Shown piece by piece: positions 9,533 to 18,019 of a stretch of 39,594 nucleotides of DNA (the first letter of the stretch is position 1; the number at the start of each line of letters is the position of its first letter). This DNA comes from an uncultured Spirochaetales bacterium (GTDB taxonomy: Bacteria; Spirochaetota; Spirochaetia; Sphaerochaetales; Sphaerochaetaceae): contig CALXOO010000020.1 in the NCBI GenBank assembly GCA_944390045.1, forward strand, positions 1 through 39,594. Direction: 5' to 3'. Position numbers and translations under genes: made by a program. The notes beneath the pieces are model-generated. The model made no database searches. It saw nothing but the letters and a program-made list of their open reading frames with translations, and was not told the DNA's origin.

Positions 9533-11368
9533 TCATTTCAAATAAGAGCTGGATGTGAACTGGGCACTGGATACAGCACTCGCGCTCATACTGCTCAGGA
9601 ATTCCTTATTATTGTGAGTTTTCCTCATCTTGTCAATTAAGAACACAGACATGTCATTGTCGTCCATGTTGCTCACCGCATTGCGCAGCAGCCACAGTCT
9701 GGCAAGCTCGTCCTTGGTCAGCAGCAGGTCATCCCTTCTCGTTCCGCTCTTCTTGATGTTGATGGCGGGGAACTTGCGGCTGTCAGCCATCTTGCGGTCC
9801 AGAACGATCTCGTTGTTGCCCGTGCCCTTGAATTCCTCGAAGATGACTTCATCCATGCGGCTTCCGGTCTCGATCAGGGCCGTAGAGATGATTGTCAGCG
9901 ATCCGCCGTTCTCGATGTTTCTTGCCGCGCCGAAGAATCTCTTGGGCTTGTGGAGGGCATTCGAGTCGACACCTCCTGAGAGGATCTTTCCGCTGGCAGG
10001 CACCGTCTGGTTGTAGGCCCTGGCCAGACGGGTGATCGAATCGAGCAGGATGACGACATCCTGATGCTGCTCGACCAGCCTCTTGGCCTTCTCGATCACC
10101 ATCTCCGCCACCTGTACATGACGCGTGGCCTGTTCGTCGAAGGTGCTGGCAACAACCTCCGCCTTGACATTGCGCCTCATGTCAGTGACCTCCTCGGGAC
10201 GCTCGTCGACCAGCAGGACGATGAGCTTGACATCAGGATGGTTGGTCGTGATCGCGTTGGCGATCTTCTGCATCAGCACGGTCTTTCCGGTTCTGGGGGG
10301 AGCGACGATCAGCGAGCGCTGGCCCTTTCCGATCGGGCAGAAGAGGTCGACCACACGGGTCGAGAGATCCATGTCCTCCGGCTTTGACGGATCACTCGGG
10401 TACTCCAGGTGAAGCTTCTCATCCGGGAAGAGAGGTGTGAGCGAGTCAAACGGGACGCGGAGCTTGGCCTGCTGGGGAGTGAGGCCGTTTACTGTCAGGA
10501 CCCTGATCATGGCGATAAAGCGCTCGTTGTCGCGAGGGCTTCTCACCTGACCGTATACAGTGTCACCGGTCCTGAGTCCGCAGGCCTTGAGCAGGCTGTG
10601 GGAGACATAGACGTCCTCCGTTCCGCCGATGTAGCTGTTGACCGCATAGCGGATGAGGCCATAGCCGTCTGATATGACTTCCAGGACACCTTCGGTCATC
10701 AGCGCACCTCCGCCCGCGGCGTGGATGCGTGCCATCTCCCGGATCAGATCCTGCTTCCTGCAGTCCAGGATGACCTCCTCGGCTATGCCCTTCTCGCGTG
10801 CCATGTGGCGCAGCGTGTCCAGCGGCAGCACAGTGAGGTCACTGATGAAGAGCTTGGGGGCATCAGGATTCTCGTCAAGGTTCACATCTGTGATCGTGTT
10901 CTCCACAGCCTTGTCGCCCTGCCCTTTCTTGTTCTTCTTCTGGAACTTGTTGTATTTCGGGTTCTTTCTCTCAGTCCTGACAGGTGCTGACGCATCCTGT
11001 GTGCCGGGCGCGGACTCCTGCGCGCTCTCCCGCTCCGCTTCAGAGGGTGCCGCTCCGGCGGCAGATGCTGCCGGCTCCTCAGTCTGAGTCTGCACGGCCG
11101 TCTCCTCAGGCTTTGCCGCAGTCTCCTGTGAGGCGCTGCCCTCAAAGAGGTCCAGTGTACCCTCTGTACTCTCAGCTGCCTTTACCGTGCGCTTTCTCGG
11201 ACTCCTGCGGGGCTTGGGCTGAGGCTCTCCGGCATCAGTCTCCTGACCGCCCTCGGTGCCTGCATCTGCCTTGACGCGGACTCTCACCGTCCTGGTTCTC
11301 CTGACAAGCTTGACAGGTTTCGCGCTCTCTGCTTCCGGCTGCATGGTGACTTCTTCGTCTGATGACAT
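9533..11368 (-). CDS. rho: Transcription termination factor Rho with long N-terminal extension
   Basis: Hexameric RNA-dependent ATPase that ends transcription. Residues ~175-215 are the Rho_N helical domain, ~222-300 the RNA-binding cold-shock domain ([17 protein letters not shown]), and ~335-590 the RecA-like motor with Walker A APPRTGKT (356-363), Walker [17 protein letters not shown], the Q-loop region [20 protein letters not shown] and the R-loop [12 protein letters not shown]. The first ~170 residues are low-complexity: a basic part ([19 protein letters not shown]), an acidic Ala/Glu/Thr part, and a Lys/Asn-rich part ([13 protein letters not shown]). This makes 611 residues against 419 in E. 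coli. Such inserts occur in high-GC and some other phyla and may add RNA affinity. rpmE follows. Confidence 0.96.
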   Translation of the reverse strand: MSSDEEVTMQPEAESAKPVKLVRRTRTVRVRVKADAGTEGGQETDAGEPQPKPRRSPRKRTVKAAESTEGTLDLFEGSASQETAAKPEETAVQTQTEEPAASAAGAAPSEAERESAQESAPGTQDASAPVRTERKNPKYNKFQKKNKKGQGDKAVENTITDVNLDENPDAPKLFISDLTVLPLDTLRHMAREKGIAEEVILDCRKQDLIREMARIHAAGGGALMTEGVLEVISDGYGLIRYAVNSYIGGTEDVYVSHSLLKACGLRTGDTVYGQVRSPRDNERFIAMIRVLTVNGLTPQQAKLRVPFDSLTPLFPDEKLHLEYPSDPSKPEDMDLSTRVVDLFCPIGKGQRSLIVAPPRTGKTVLMQKIANAITTNHPDVKLIVLLVDERPEEVTDMRRNVKAEVVASTFDEQATRHVQVAEMVIEKAKRLVEQHQDVVILLDSITRLARAYNQTVPASGKILSGGVDSNALHKPKRFFGAARNIENGGSLTIISTALIETGSRMDEVIFEEFKGTGNNEIVLDRKMADSRKFPAINIKKSGTRRDDLLLTKDELARLWLLRNAVSNMDDNDMSVFLIDKMRKTHNNKEFLSSMSASAVSSAQFTSSSYLK

Positions 11369-11610
11369 GTTTTACTACTTTCTCCAGATATTAGAGTTTT
11401 GTTATCTGCATTTCCACAGTCCAAGGTCCGTTTCGAGGGACCGGATAAAATGTGAATCTGATTTTCTTGCAGTTTTCCGGAGACTGTCCTCCGGCTTTTT
11501 CGACACACAATTTATACTACCATGAGTACTTTTTGACAAGTGAGTGGCAGCAGGATCTCCATGCACCAAGGCAGAAAGCAGCTGAGAAGACACAGGCATG
11601 GTCCGCAGAG
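11369..11610. other. Intergenic region upstream of rho
   Basis: No convincing gene. About 60 bases before the rho ATG (minus strand) a small hairpin, GGTCC/GGACC with an 8-base loop, lies at 11425-11442. A T/A-rich stretch at 11445-11455 could hold the -10 region, but I cannot name a clear -35/-10 pair. The ribosome site GGAG is unusually far (13 bases) from the rho ATG. Confidence 0.4.
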
Positions 11611-11640
11611 AAAAAAGAAAAGGCTGGCAGAAGCCAGCCC
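11611..11640 (-). terminator. Intrinsic terminator of the two-TM membrane protein gene
   Basis: Minus strand: GGCTGGC and GCCAGCC form a perfect 7-bp stem with a tight loop, followed by TTTTCTTTTTT. It lies about 20 bases after the stop codon at 11661. Confidence 0.9.
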
Positions 11641-11660
11641 TACAGCCGCAGAGGCAGCTG

Positions 11661-12320
11661 TCACTTCTTCAGAAAGTAGAATGCGGGTTTTCCGACAAAA
11701 CGGGCATCAGCTGCTGCGGGAAGCACGACTCTGATTGACACCATGTCCCCGGGCTTCACGTCATAGGTCTTGGCCCTCAGTGACTCTTCAATCCCGCTGT
11801 AGTTTCCTGCCGGCAGTCCGTTGATCAGCGTGGTGATCGTCATGGAATCGTGGTTCATGTCGTAGCTGTTCGGCATCAGGCTGGTGATCTTCGTAACGCC
11901 CTCAGGAACGATGACAGGTCCCACTGTCTTTGAGACTTCTCCGCCCTTTGATGATCTCAGGTTGACCTCTTCAAACTCATGGCTGACCAGCTCGTATCCG
12001 GCATCAACGAGGGCATTGAGAAGGCTCTCCCGTGAAGCCGTGATATCGTCAATGACTTTCTGCGCCGCCTCAGTGGCTATGCTGTCGGCCTTTGCGGCCC
12101 TGGCCTTTCCCACCAGCATACCGACAATGAAGGATCCGCCGAACGCAATGACCGCACCGAGGATCAGTGCTGGTATTATGCCGATTGAGTCATAGTTCGA
12201 AGCGAACACACCCAGTCCGATTATGTACAGAATGACACTGACCGCCTTGAGCCAGAACGGAGAGTCCTTTTCGATCTTATAGTCCCCGCTCATTGTTTTC
12301 CTTGCGACAAACTTAGGCAT
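11661..12320 (-). CDS. Hypothetical membrane protein with two N-terminal TM helices
   Basis: I do not recognise the family. After a short basic N-terminus, two hydrophobic helices (about residues 24-41 and 48-71) form a hairpin. A soluble C-terminal part of about 145 residues follows, beginning with a charged helix (KARAAKADSIATEAAQKVIDD) and then beta-rich (GGEVSKTVGPVIVPEGVTKITSL). I chose the ATG at 12320 rather than 12326 because the strong AGGAGGT is 8 bases from the former and only 2 from the latter. It is a single-gene unit with its own terminator. Its upstream region contains a ~66-bp element also found before the lipoprotein gene. Confidence 0.8.
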   Translation of the reverse strand: MPKFVARKTMSGDYKIEKDSPFWLKAVSVILYIIGLGVFASNYDSIGIIPALILGAVIAFGGSFIVGMLVGKARAAKADSIATEAAQKVIDDITASRESLLNALVDAGYELVSHEFEEVNLRSSKGGEVSKTVGPVIVPEGVTKITSLMPNSYDMNHDSMTITTLINGLPAGNYSGIEESLRAKTYDVKPGDMVSIRVVLPAAADARFVGKPAFYFLKK

Positions 12321-12600
12321 TTTCATTTACCTCCTGTAAAATTCCATGAAAGAACTGCCGTCAGGAATGACGGTTACTTACATGTTTTCTTGTGCGGGAA
12401 TACAGGAGGTCCTCCCCCTGACCTCAACACACGTGTGAAAGGATAGATGTTTTTCAGCAGCATTGCAATGAGTCAGCAGGAGCTGATTTCCAGAAAAACC
12501 GGATTCCGGTCCGCTGGAGTCAGGCCTCACAGGGCATTGCAGGCTCCGATGTGGCCCGGGCAGACATGATCATCACATCAGGAACTGCCGCCCAGGCAGG
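12321..12600. other. Gene-free region between membrane protein and lipoprotein genes
   Basis: It holds the leader of the gene starting at 12320, one copy of the shared element (12381-12446) with the palindrome GGAGGTCCTCC (12405-12415), and about 150 bases (12447-12600) in which I see no gene, repeat or RNA on either strand. Confidence 0.6.
12381..12446 (-). repeat. Shared upstream element, copy A
   Basis: On the minus strand this reads TATCCTTTC, then GTGTGTTGAGGT, a variable middle containing GGAGGACCTCC, then GTATTCCCGCACA and GAAAACATG. The same blocks in the same order and spacing occur at 13456-13520. Here it ends about 55 bases before the start codon of the two-TM protein. Confidence 0.75.
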
Positions 12601-12650
12601 AAAAAGAATAATGCCGTCACGGCCCATGCTTTCACAGGATCATGACGGCA
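12601..12650 (-). terminator. Terminator of the lipoprotein gene
   Basis: Minus strand: TGCCGTCA (12643-12650) pairs perfectly with TGACGGCA (12612-12619) across a 23-base loop, followed by TTATTCTTTTT. It starts 11 bases after the stop codon. Confidence 0.8.
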
Positions 12651-12661
12651 CTGCCGGTAAA

Positions 12662-13444
12662 TCACATCATACTCGCCAGAAGATTGAACAGCCCTGACGT
12701 GGAAGCGTCATACTCTACAGAATATGCCTTGCCGCCCACTTCGACTGCCACTGCCTTAAAGACTGACGCATCCCAGTCAGCCTCAGGATTGTCTGAATCA
12801 GCCAGAGCAGTCAGCGTGAAGTCTCCGGCACCGTCATAGTTCTCGCTTGTGACACTGGCCCTGAATCTGACAGATACACCGGAAGTGCTGTACTCCATGC
12901 GCACGGCAACATTGCCGCTGAATGTCGCAGACTTGCCATCTATCGTCGCCTTGACAGAGAAGTCAGATGAATAGTCTGACACCATCCTGGTGCACAGCGG
13001 CGGCATCATCAGTGAATCCAGCTCTTGGCTCTCATCATTACTCAGAGGGGTGCCATCGGCAAACACGTACTCATAACCATCTCCTGACACTGAATAGGTA
13101 TACTTAATAACGGCGCCAGCTTTGAGGTAAGTACCATCCTTTTCCACCGTAATCTTCTCTCCGTTTTCAGTGGCGGAAGAAGAAAGGAGAAGCTCGCCGC
13201 CGGCATTGTAGTACTCATCGGATGATGTGGGCATCCACTCACTGCTACCCTCATCCTCCGATGACTTAATGGCCGTCATAACTTTGAGCACATCAGCATA
13301 GATTTCCGTTGTGACTGGTTCCGTCGTTTCCGGCACCTCAATAGTGCCATCCTCACCTGAATCAGGTGCGGGATTGTCATTGGAACATGCGACAAATGAG
13401 AATGCGACGAGAAGCGCCAGCATCAAGAGTAAAAACTTCTTCAT
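12662..13444 (-). CDS. Predicted lipoprotein
   Basis: MKKFLLLMLALLVAFSFVAC is a lipoprotein signal peptide with the lipid-modified cysteine at residue 20 and a serine after it, which suggests sorting to the outer membrane or periplasmic face. An acidic, Pro/Thr-rich linker (about residues 21-47) precedes a soluble domain rich in Ser, Tyr, Asp and Gly with repeated beta-strand patterns (GDGYEYVFADG, ATFSGNVAVRMEYS, VSVRFRASVTSENYDG). I do not recognise the domain. The 260-residue protein is a single-gene unit with GAGGGA before ATG, its own terminator, and the second copy of the shared upstream element. Maturation would need Lnt, encoded 2 kb upstream. Confidence 0.85.
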   Translation of the reverse strand: MKKFLLLMLALLVAFSFVACSNDNPAPDSGEDGTIEVPETTEPVTTEIYADVLKVMTAIKSSEDEGSSEWMPTSSDEYYNAGGELLLSSSATENGEKITVEKDGTYLKAGAVIKYTYSVSGDGYEYVFADGTPLSNDESQELDSLMMPPLCTRMVSDYSSDFSVKATIDGKSATFSGNVAVRMEYSTSGVSVRFRASVTSENYDGAGDFTLTALADSDNPEADWDASVFKAVAVEVGGKAYSVEYDASTSGLFNLLASMM

Positions 13445-13455
13445 GATTATCCCTC

Positions 13456-13520
13456 CATGTTTTTCATGTGCGGGGATACGGAGACACAGTCCATAACCTC
13501 AACACACATCAGGAAGGATA
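13456..13520 (-). repeat. Shared upstream element, copy B
   Basis: On the minus strand: TATCCTTCC, GTGTGTTGAGGT, a variable middle, GTATCCCCGCACA, GAAAAACATG, ending about 12 bases before the lipoprotein ATG and including the region just before its ribosome site. An A9 tract (13526-13534 read on the minus strand) lies directly upstream and could act as an UP element. It corresponds to copy A at 12381-12446. Confidence 0.75.
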
Positions 13521-13604
13521 AGGTATTTTTTTTTGTTGGCAAGAATTGAACGATTTTATTTTCTGCAGTCTCAGTGGAGAGAGAGCTGGCAGAGCCTGCC
13601 GGTC

Positions 13605-14263
13605 TCAGTCTCTGCCCAGACGGAGGGCAAGCTCATGCCTGACACTGTCCAGATCCGGTGAGGTCAGCAGAGGAAGCAGCTGTGTCACTTCCTCAGGGCT
13701 CCTGTCCCACCAGCGGAAACGGAGGAGCAGGTCCACAAGCTCATCATCGAAGCGTTTTCTGACAAGGCGGGCCGGATTGCCTGCGACTATGCTGTAAGGA
13801 GGGAAACTCTTCGTCACGACAGAGTGGGCTGCGACGATGCAGCCGGCGCCCAGATGGACGCCCGGCATTATGACACAGTTCATGCCAAGCCAGACATCAT
13901 TCCCGATGACAGTGTCGCCCTTGTGTGGAAGCTCCTCGATGTGAGGAGTGCTCTCCTCTCTCCACCTGCCGCCCATGACGTTGAAAGGATACGTTGTGAC
14001 GGAGGAAAGCCTGTGGTTGGCCGCACCCATGATGAATGTAGAGCCCTCGGCAAGGGAGCAGTAGCGTCCTATGATCAGCTTCTCGCCAAAAACGGATAGT
14101 TGAAGAGGACGTTCTCTGTCTCCCAGTTCATAGGGTCATGACTGTCGTCGTAGTAAGTATAGTCCCCTACTATGATGTTCTCTGCCCGGACGATGTTCTT
14201 GAGGAACACGGTTGTGCCGTATTCGTTGGGCATCTCCACGTCCGCATCCGGTATTCCTGACAT
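13605..14263 (-). pseudogene. CatB/VatD-type xenobiotic acetyltransferase, frameshifted
   Basis: Left-handed beta-helix acetyltransferase of the chloramphenicol/streptogramin (XAT) family. The first part contains VFLKNIVRAENIIVGDYTYYDD and NVLFNYPF, then runs into a stop. The second part continues in another frame with [42 protein letters not shown] and [27 protein letters not shown], all family hallmarks. Adding one base to the five-A run at 14088-14092 restores an unbroken frame through [10 protein letters not shown]. So this is either a recent single-base deletion or a sequencing error in a homopolymer. The start at 14263 has AGGGG before it. The gene lies directly after cinA. The substrate cannot be told from sequence, and many XAT members are not resistance genes. 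Confidence 0.85.
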
Positions 14264-14271
14264 GGCTGCCC

Positions 14272-15519
14272 CTACACCCATTTCCAGCTGGAGACAGTCT
14301 GTCTGAGGTCAACGCCGTCAAGATAGGCCGCAGTCAGCAGGAATGCGGTTACAACGCTCTTTCTCCGGACGCTCTCCCTGCCCCAGGACGAGAAATCCAG
14401 GGTGACCGACTGTGTGCCGCGCTGCCGCGATGAGAAGCCGAAGCATACATGCCCCACCTTCTTTCTCTCACTCTCCGCAGGCCCTGCGACCCCTGTGACA
14501 GAAAAGGCCACATCACTGCCCGAAAGCCGTCTGACACCATCCGCCATCTGTTCCGCACACTCCTCGCTTACGGCACCACAGGACGCAATGACGGCGGGAT
14601 CCACGCCGAGAACAGTCTCCTTCATGCTGTTGGAATAGCTCACCACAGAGCCAAGAAAGTAGTCGGAAGAGCCGGCCGCGGAGGTGATTACGGCACCGGC
14701 CAGACCTCCCGTGCAGCTCTCAGCGCAGGCGATTGTCAGTCCTCCGGCCCTGAGTCTGCTGACAAGCGGGTCCAGGGCGCTCACGTCTCCGTCGAGTATG
14801 AGCTGGCTGCCGCATTCTTCTCGCAGTGCGGCTATGGCCCTCTCTCTGTCCTCTGCGCTTCCGCCAGACAGATAGAGGGAGATCTTGTAGTCCTGAAAGC
14901 GTGTTCCCCAGGTCAGGTCAGGAGCGATCGAATGGGTCAGGTCCTCAAGCTTGGCCTCGGCCGTGATGAATGAGGAATACTCATTCCTGACAGTCTCCCC
15001 CTTTCCGGAGAGGGAGGAAAGCAGGGGCACGACCAGATTCTCGAACATCGGCTGCATCTCCTTCGGGGGACCCGGCAGCGAGATGAGGAGCCTGCCGTCC
15101 GGCGTATAGCCGTAGAAGCCGTCAGCCGTTCCGTTGGGATTCGGCATGCGGGTGAAGCCGCGGGGGATCAGGGTCTGCTTGCCGTTGGCACCGCTGATTC
15201 TGTCCCCGATCTTCGCATAGAGAGACTTCCAGCTCTCCTCATTGCGCTCAAGAGGAGAGGCTGCGACATCGGCTATGCACTCACGCGTCATGTCGTCACT
15301 GGTCGGTCCCAGCCCGCCGGTGATCACGACAAGGTCGTTCTTGCGGACCAGTGCCCCGAGAATAGACTCAATGGTACCGTCATCGGGAATGGCCACGATC
15401 TGCGTCATGTGGATGCCGAGGGAGGACAGGGCCTTCGAGACGAACTGGCCGTGCCTGTCCTGGATGATGCCGCGGGTCAGCTCCGTGCCGATGATTATGA
15501 GGGCAGCTGTGTCAATCAT
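14272..15519 (-). CDS. cinA: CinA: competence/damage-inducible protein with PncC nicotinamide-nucleotide amidase domain
   Basis: The N-terminal MoCF-like domain (residues ~1-170; ITGGLGPTSDDMTRE, LPGPPKEMQPMFE) in CinA proteins hydrolyses ADP-ribose or related pyrophosphates. The C-terminal domain (from ~250; ACAESCTGGLAGAVITSAAGSSDYFLGSVVSYSN, SVTGVAGP) deamidates NMN to NaMN in NAD salvage. At 415 residues it is full length. AGGAAGGTGAG precedes ATG, which overlaps the lnt stop by 8 bases, so the pair is probably one transcript. Despite the name, a link to competence here is not shown. Confidence 0.95.
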   Translation of the reverse strand: MIDTAALIIIGTELTRGIIQDRHGQFVSKALSSLGIHMTQIVAIPDDGTIESILGALVRKNDLVVITGGLGPTSDDMTRECIADVAASPLERNEESWKSLYAKIGDRISGANGKQTLIPRGFTRMPNPNGTADGFYGYTPDGRLLISLPGPPKEMQPMFENLVVPLLSSLSGKGETVRNEYSSFITAEAKLEDLTHSIAPDLTWGTRFQDYKISLYLSGGSAEDRERAIAALREECGSQLILDGDVSALDPLVSRLRAGGLTIACAESCTGGLAGAVITSAAGSSDYFLGSVVSYSNSMKETVLGVDPAVIASCGAVSEECAEQMADGVRRLSGSDVAFSVTGVAGPAESERKKVGHVCFGFSSRQRGTQSVTLDFSSWGRESVRRKSVVTAFLLTAAYLDGVDLRQTVSSWKWV

Positions 15520-17191
15520 GTCTTCTCACCTTCCTGAATATGATGAGGATGGCACCACAGGCCAGGGCGGCCAGAGAAAGGCCGATGGCGATATAGGCGA
15601 ACAGATCGGTATGAGTCACATAGAAAGTGAGGTCATCCGCGCTCTTCGTCTCATAGACAGGAACATCATAGATGTGCCAGGTCATGCGGAACTGCTCCAC
15701 AGGATCCACGATCTCGCCAGTCGGCAGGATCATGCAGGTATAGCCGCTGTTCGTGCTTCTGACCATGGTCTTCCTGGTCTCTACGGAGCGGAAGGCGGCG
15801 ATGGCCGCATGCTGGAAGGCAGCCTCGGCACAACCTGACCATCTGTCATTCGTCATGTTTATTATCAGGTCAGCCCCGTTGCGGACAAACTCGGCGTTTA
15901 TGTCACCGAACACATCCTCATAGCAGATCGGAGTCGAGAAGTGCACACCGTCCGACTCGAAGACGACGGGCTCATCGCCCTGCTCCCACCAGTTGTAGTC
16001 CAGACTGACCAGGATGTTGTACAGCCAGGGCAGCTGCCTCTGATACGGGAAGTGCTCTGTGAAGGGCACGAGGTGCTGTTTAGCATAGCTCTGCTTGATA
16101 GTGCCGTCGTCGAAGAGGATGACAGTGTTGTAGTCCACGCGGTTCAGCTCTCCCGTCTCAGGATCTATCGGCGGGAGACTCTCATCCTTGAGCACCCCGC
16201 GCGGGTTGCCGGTGAGAAGTGGCTTGCCGAGTTCCTCGGCGAATGAGACGAATCGCCTGACCAGTTCTGCGGTCTCCTCGTTTCCGATCGTGTTGCCGAC
16301 CCCTTCATATGAATAGTTCATATGCCAGTCCACGGAGGGGATGAAGGCCGTCTCAGACCAGACTACTATGTCAGGATCCTCCCTGAGCGCCTCAAGTGAC
16401 AGACGGCGCAGGTTGTTGAAGTTCCTGAGGTAGGTCTGATAGCCGCCCTCCCAGGAATCATGGTTGTGCTGGATTGTCGCGACGCGCCAGCTGCGGTCCG
16501 CAGTCCTTTCTTCCTGGGCTGAGAGGGCATAAAAGCCATAGCCCAGCCAGAGGGCGAAAAGGATGACATAGACGATGACATAGGCAAGGCTTTTCCTGAC
16601 ATAGTGCAGGAAGTTCGCATCCCCTCCTCTGGCAAGCTGAGCAAGGTACCAGCCGGCCCAGGCCTGGGGGAATATCATCATGACTATGATGCCCCAGATG
16701 CCCGTTATGTCGGCGATCTGGATCAGCGGAAGGTAATCATAGAGCGCATAGCAGATCGTTCCGTACGGATAGCCGGCGAACCAGATCTGTGAAAGATAGG
16801 CATAAGCGACCCAGATCAGGGCCTGTGCGATGCAGGCATGGCGTCCGAAGGCCCGTGAGGCCAGCTTCAGGGCCAGGAAGAGGAAGATCATCTCACCGCC
16901 CTTAATGATGGTCACTATGTAGATTGCTCCGGGATGGAAGCCTGGAAGCCAGTAGTTGAAGAAACAGTAGAAGGCCACCCCGAAGAGGAAGCCATAGGCC
17001 CACACAGCCTTCCAGCTGGTGTTTATGATCACTGCGAAGACGGGAATCAGGGCGAAGAACGCGATCCAGCCCCAGCCTGTCTCTGTCACGAAGCCGGGAA
17101 AGGCCAGCGACAGGATGAATGCACTCAGAATTAAAGTCAGGACCTCAGAACCATAGGTCCTGAGGCCCCTCTTGCGATAAAAGTCTTTCAA
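15512..17191 (-). CDS. lnt: Apolipoprotein N-acyltransferase
   Basis: Adds the third acyl chain to the N-terminal cysteine of lipoproteins at the inner membrane. The N-terminal half has about six hydrophobic helices. The C-terminal half is a nitrilase-like domain with the catalytic triad Glu (VVWSETAF), Lys (YAKQHLVPFTE) and Cys (TPICYEDVFGD). One last TM helix lies at the end. An upstream GTG at 17206 has no ribosome site, whereas a TTG at 17191 has GGAGAG 6-7 bases before it, so I chose the TTG start (protein begins KDFYRKRG after fMet). The 3' end overlaps cinA. The lipoprotein at 12662-13444 is a likely local substrate. Confidence 0.93.
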   Translation of the reverse strand: MKDFYRKRGLRTYGSEVLTLILSAFILSLAFPGFVTETGWGWIAFFALIPVFAVIINTSWKAVWAYGFLFGVAFYCFFNYWLPGFHPGAIYIVTIIKGGEMIFLFLALKLASRAFGRHACIAQALIWVAYAYLSQIWFAGYPYGTICYALYDYLPLIQIADITGIWGIIVMMIFPQAWAGWYLAQLARGGDANFLHYVRKSLAYVIVYVILFALWLGYGFYALSAQEERTADRSWRVATIQHNHDSWEGGYQTYLRNFNNLRRLSLEALREDPDIVVWSETAFIPSVDWHMNYSYEGVGNTIGNEETAELVRRFVSFAEELGKPLLTGNPRGVLKDESLPPIDPETGELNRVDYNTVILFDDGTIKQSYAKQHLVPFTEHFPYQRQLPWLYNILVSLDYNWWEQGDEPVVFESDGVHFSTPICYEDVFGDINAEFVRNGADLIINMTNDRWSGCAEAAFQHAAIAAFRSVETRKTMVRSTNSGYTCMILPTGEIVDPVEQFRMTWHIYDVPVYETKSADDLTFYVTHTDLFAYIAIGLSLAALACGAILIIFRKVRRHD

Positions 17192-17229
17192 TGAAAAACT
17201 CTCCACTTAAACATCAGTCCTCAAGGCTG

Positions 17230-17526
17230 TCACTTGAGGTTCCAGACCGCATCCTTCAGCTCCTTTCCAGGGCGGAAGATTGCCACACCATGGCTCTCGA
17301 CCGCGACAACCTCTCCAGTCTTCGGATTGCGAGCCTTCTCGCGTCCCTTGCGGGTTCTGACTTCGAAGGTGCCGAAACCTCTGAGCTCAATGACCTTGTT
17401 CTCCTTGAGTCCGTCCTTGATCTCCTCGAACAGCTCATCAATGATCTCATGAATGTCGCTGCGGGCGATTCCAAGCTTGTTATGGAGGTTCTCAATCATG
17501 TTCGCTTTTGTAAGTTTCTCGTCCAT
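17230..17526 (-). CDS. HU/IHF-family DNA-binding protein
   Basis: A 98-residue histone-like protein that bends DNA as a dimer. KLTKANMIENLHNKLGIARSDIHEIIDELFEEIKDGL forms the helical dimer body. VIELRGFGTFEVRTRKGREKARNPKTGE is the beta-arm with the conserved RNPKTGE/Q and proline that intercalates in DNA, followed by FRPGKELKDAV. The short extra C-terminus and N-terminal MDEK are minor variations. It lies between rpsT and lnt, 26 bases after the former, probably in the same transcript. Confidence 0.93.
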   Translation of the reverse strand: MDEKLTKANMIENLHNKLGIARSDIHEIIDELFEEIKDGLKENKVIELRGFGTFEVRTRKGREKARNPKTGEVVAVESHGVAIFRPGKELKDAVWNLK

Positions 17527-17552
17527 TTCAGTGGTTCACTCCCTTGGATTGC

Positions 17553-17813
17553 TCATGCAAGCTTTGCGAATGCCTTGTACATGCGGCTCTTCTTTCTGCT
17601 GGCAGTGTTCCTGTGCAGGACACCGTTGCCTGCAGCTGTGTCGAGAAGCTTGAAGCTCAGAGCCATTGCCTCCTGGGCCTTGGCCTTGTCACCGGCAGCA
17701 ACCGCTGCGTTGAACTTCTTGATAGCTGTGCGCACTGTGCTCTTGGCCATGCGGTTGTGCATTCTGCGCTTGGCGTTCTGCCTCTCTCTTTTCTCGGCTG
17801 ACTTGTTAGACAC
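17553..17813 (-). CDS. rpsT: 30S ribosomal protein S20
   Basis: Small-subunit protein that binds 16S rRNA. The basic N-terminus SNKSAEKRERQNAKRRMHNRMAKSTVRTAIKKF, the helical middle, and GVLHRNTASRKKSRMYKAFAK at the end are diagnostic. The length (86) is normal. It starts with GTG preceded by GGAGGAG. E. coli rpsT starts with UUG, and rare starts in this gene elsewhere relate to autoregulation. The promoter and a leader palindrome lie upstream. Confidence 0.97.
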   Translation of the reverse strand: MSNKSAEKRERQNAKRRMHNRMAKSTVRTAIKKFNAAVAAGDKAKAQEAMALSFKLLDTAAGNGVLHRNTASRKKSRMYKAFAKLA

Positions 17814-17863
17814 GATACTCCTCCGTCTATAGGTTTTTTTCTTACTTTATTCTGGAATGTAGT

Positions 17864-17877
17864 ACAATCTTCAGATT
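17864..17877 (-). promoter_or_regulatory. Leader palindrome of rpsT
   Basis: CAATCT and AGATTG face each other two bases apart, between the -10 box at 17893-17898 and the rpsT ribosome site. It could be a small mRNA hairpin or an operator near the transcription start; a role in S20 feedback control is speculation. Confidence 0.35.
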
Positions 17878-17892
17878 GCGGTTATTTAAGCT

Positions 17893-17921
17893 ATCATAAA
17901 GCATAACTTGGGTCAATACAA
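17893..17921 (-). promoter_or_regulatory. Candidate sigma-70 promoter of rpsT-HU
   Basis: Minus strand: TTGTAT (17916-17921), 17-base spacer, TATGAT (17893-17898). The surrounding sequence is unusually AT-rich for this window. The predicted start site leaves a leader of about 70 bases before the rpsT GTG. Confidence 0.6.
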
Positions 17922-18019
17922 AATTTTAGGCTTTTTGACATATTGCCGCGGGGATTATCTGCGCGCACAGGGGGCAAAGGGACGGCAGCCCGGCACCCTG
18001 CGCACTGCACGACGAGGCA

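Noticed and set aside
12500..12660. Plus-strand frame reading GIAGSDVARADMIITSG, resembling a P-type ATPase hinge
   Set aside because: The match is short, has no start codon, no flanking family motifs and overlaps the lipoprotein terminator; likely chance.
13526..13534. Nine-T run on the plus strand as a terminator
   Set aside because: No inverted repeat precedes it on the plus strand and no plus-strand gene ends here; it reads better as an A-tract upstream of the lipoprotein gene.
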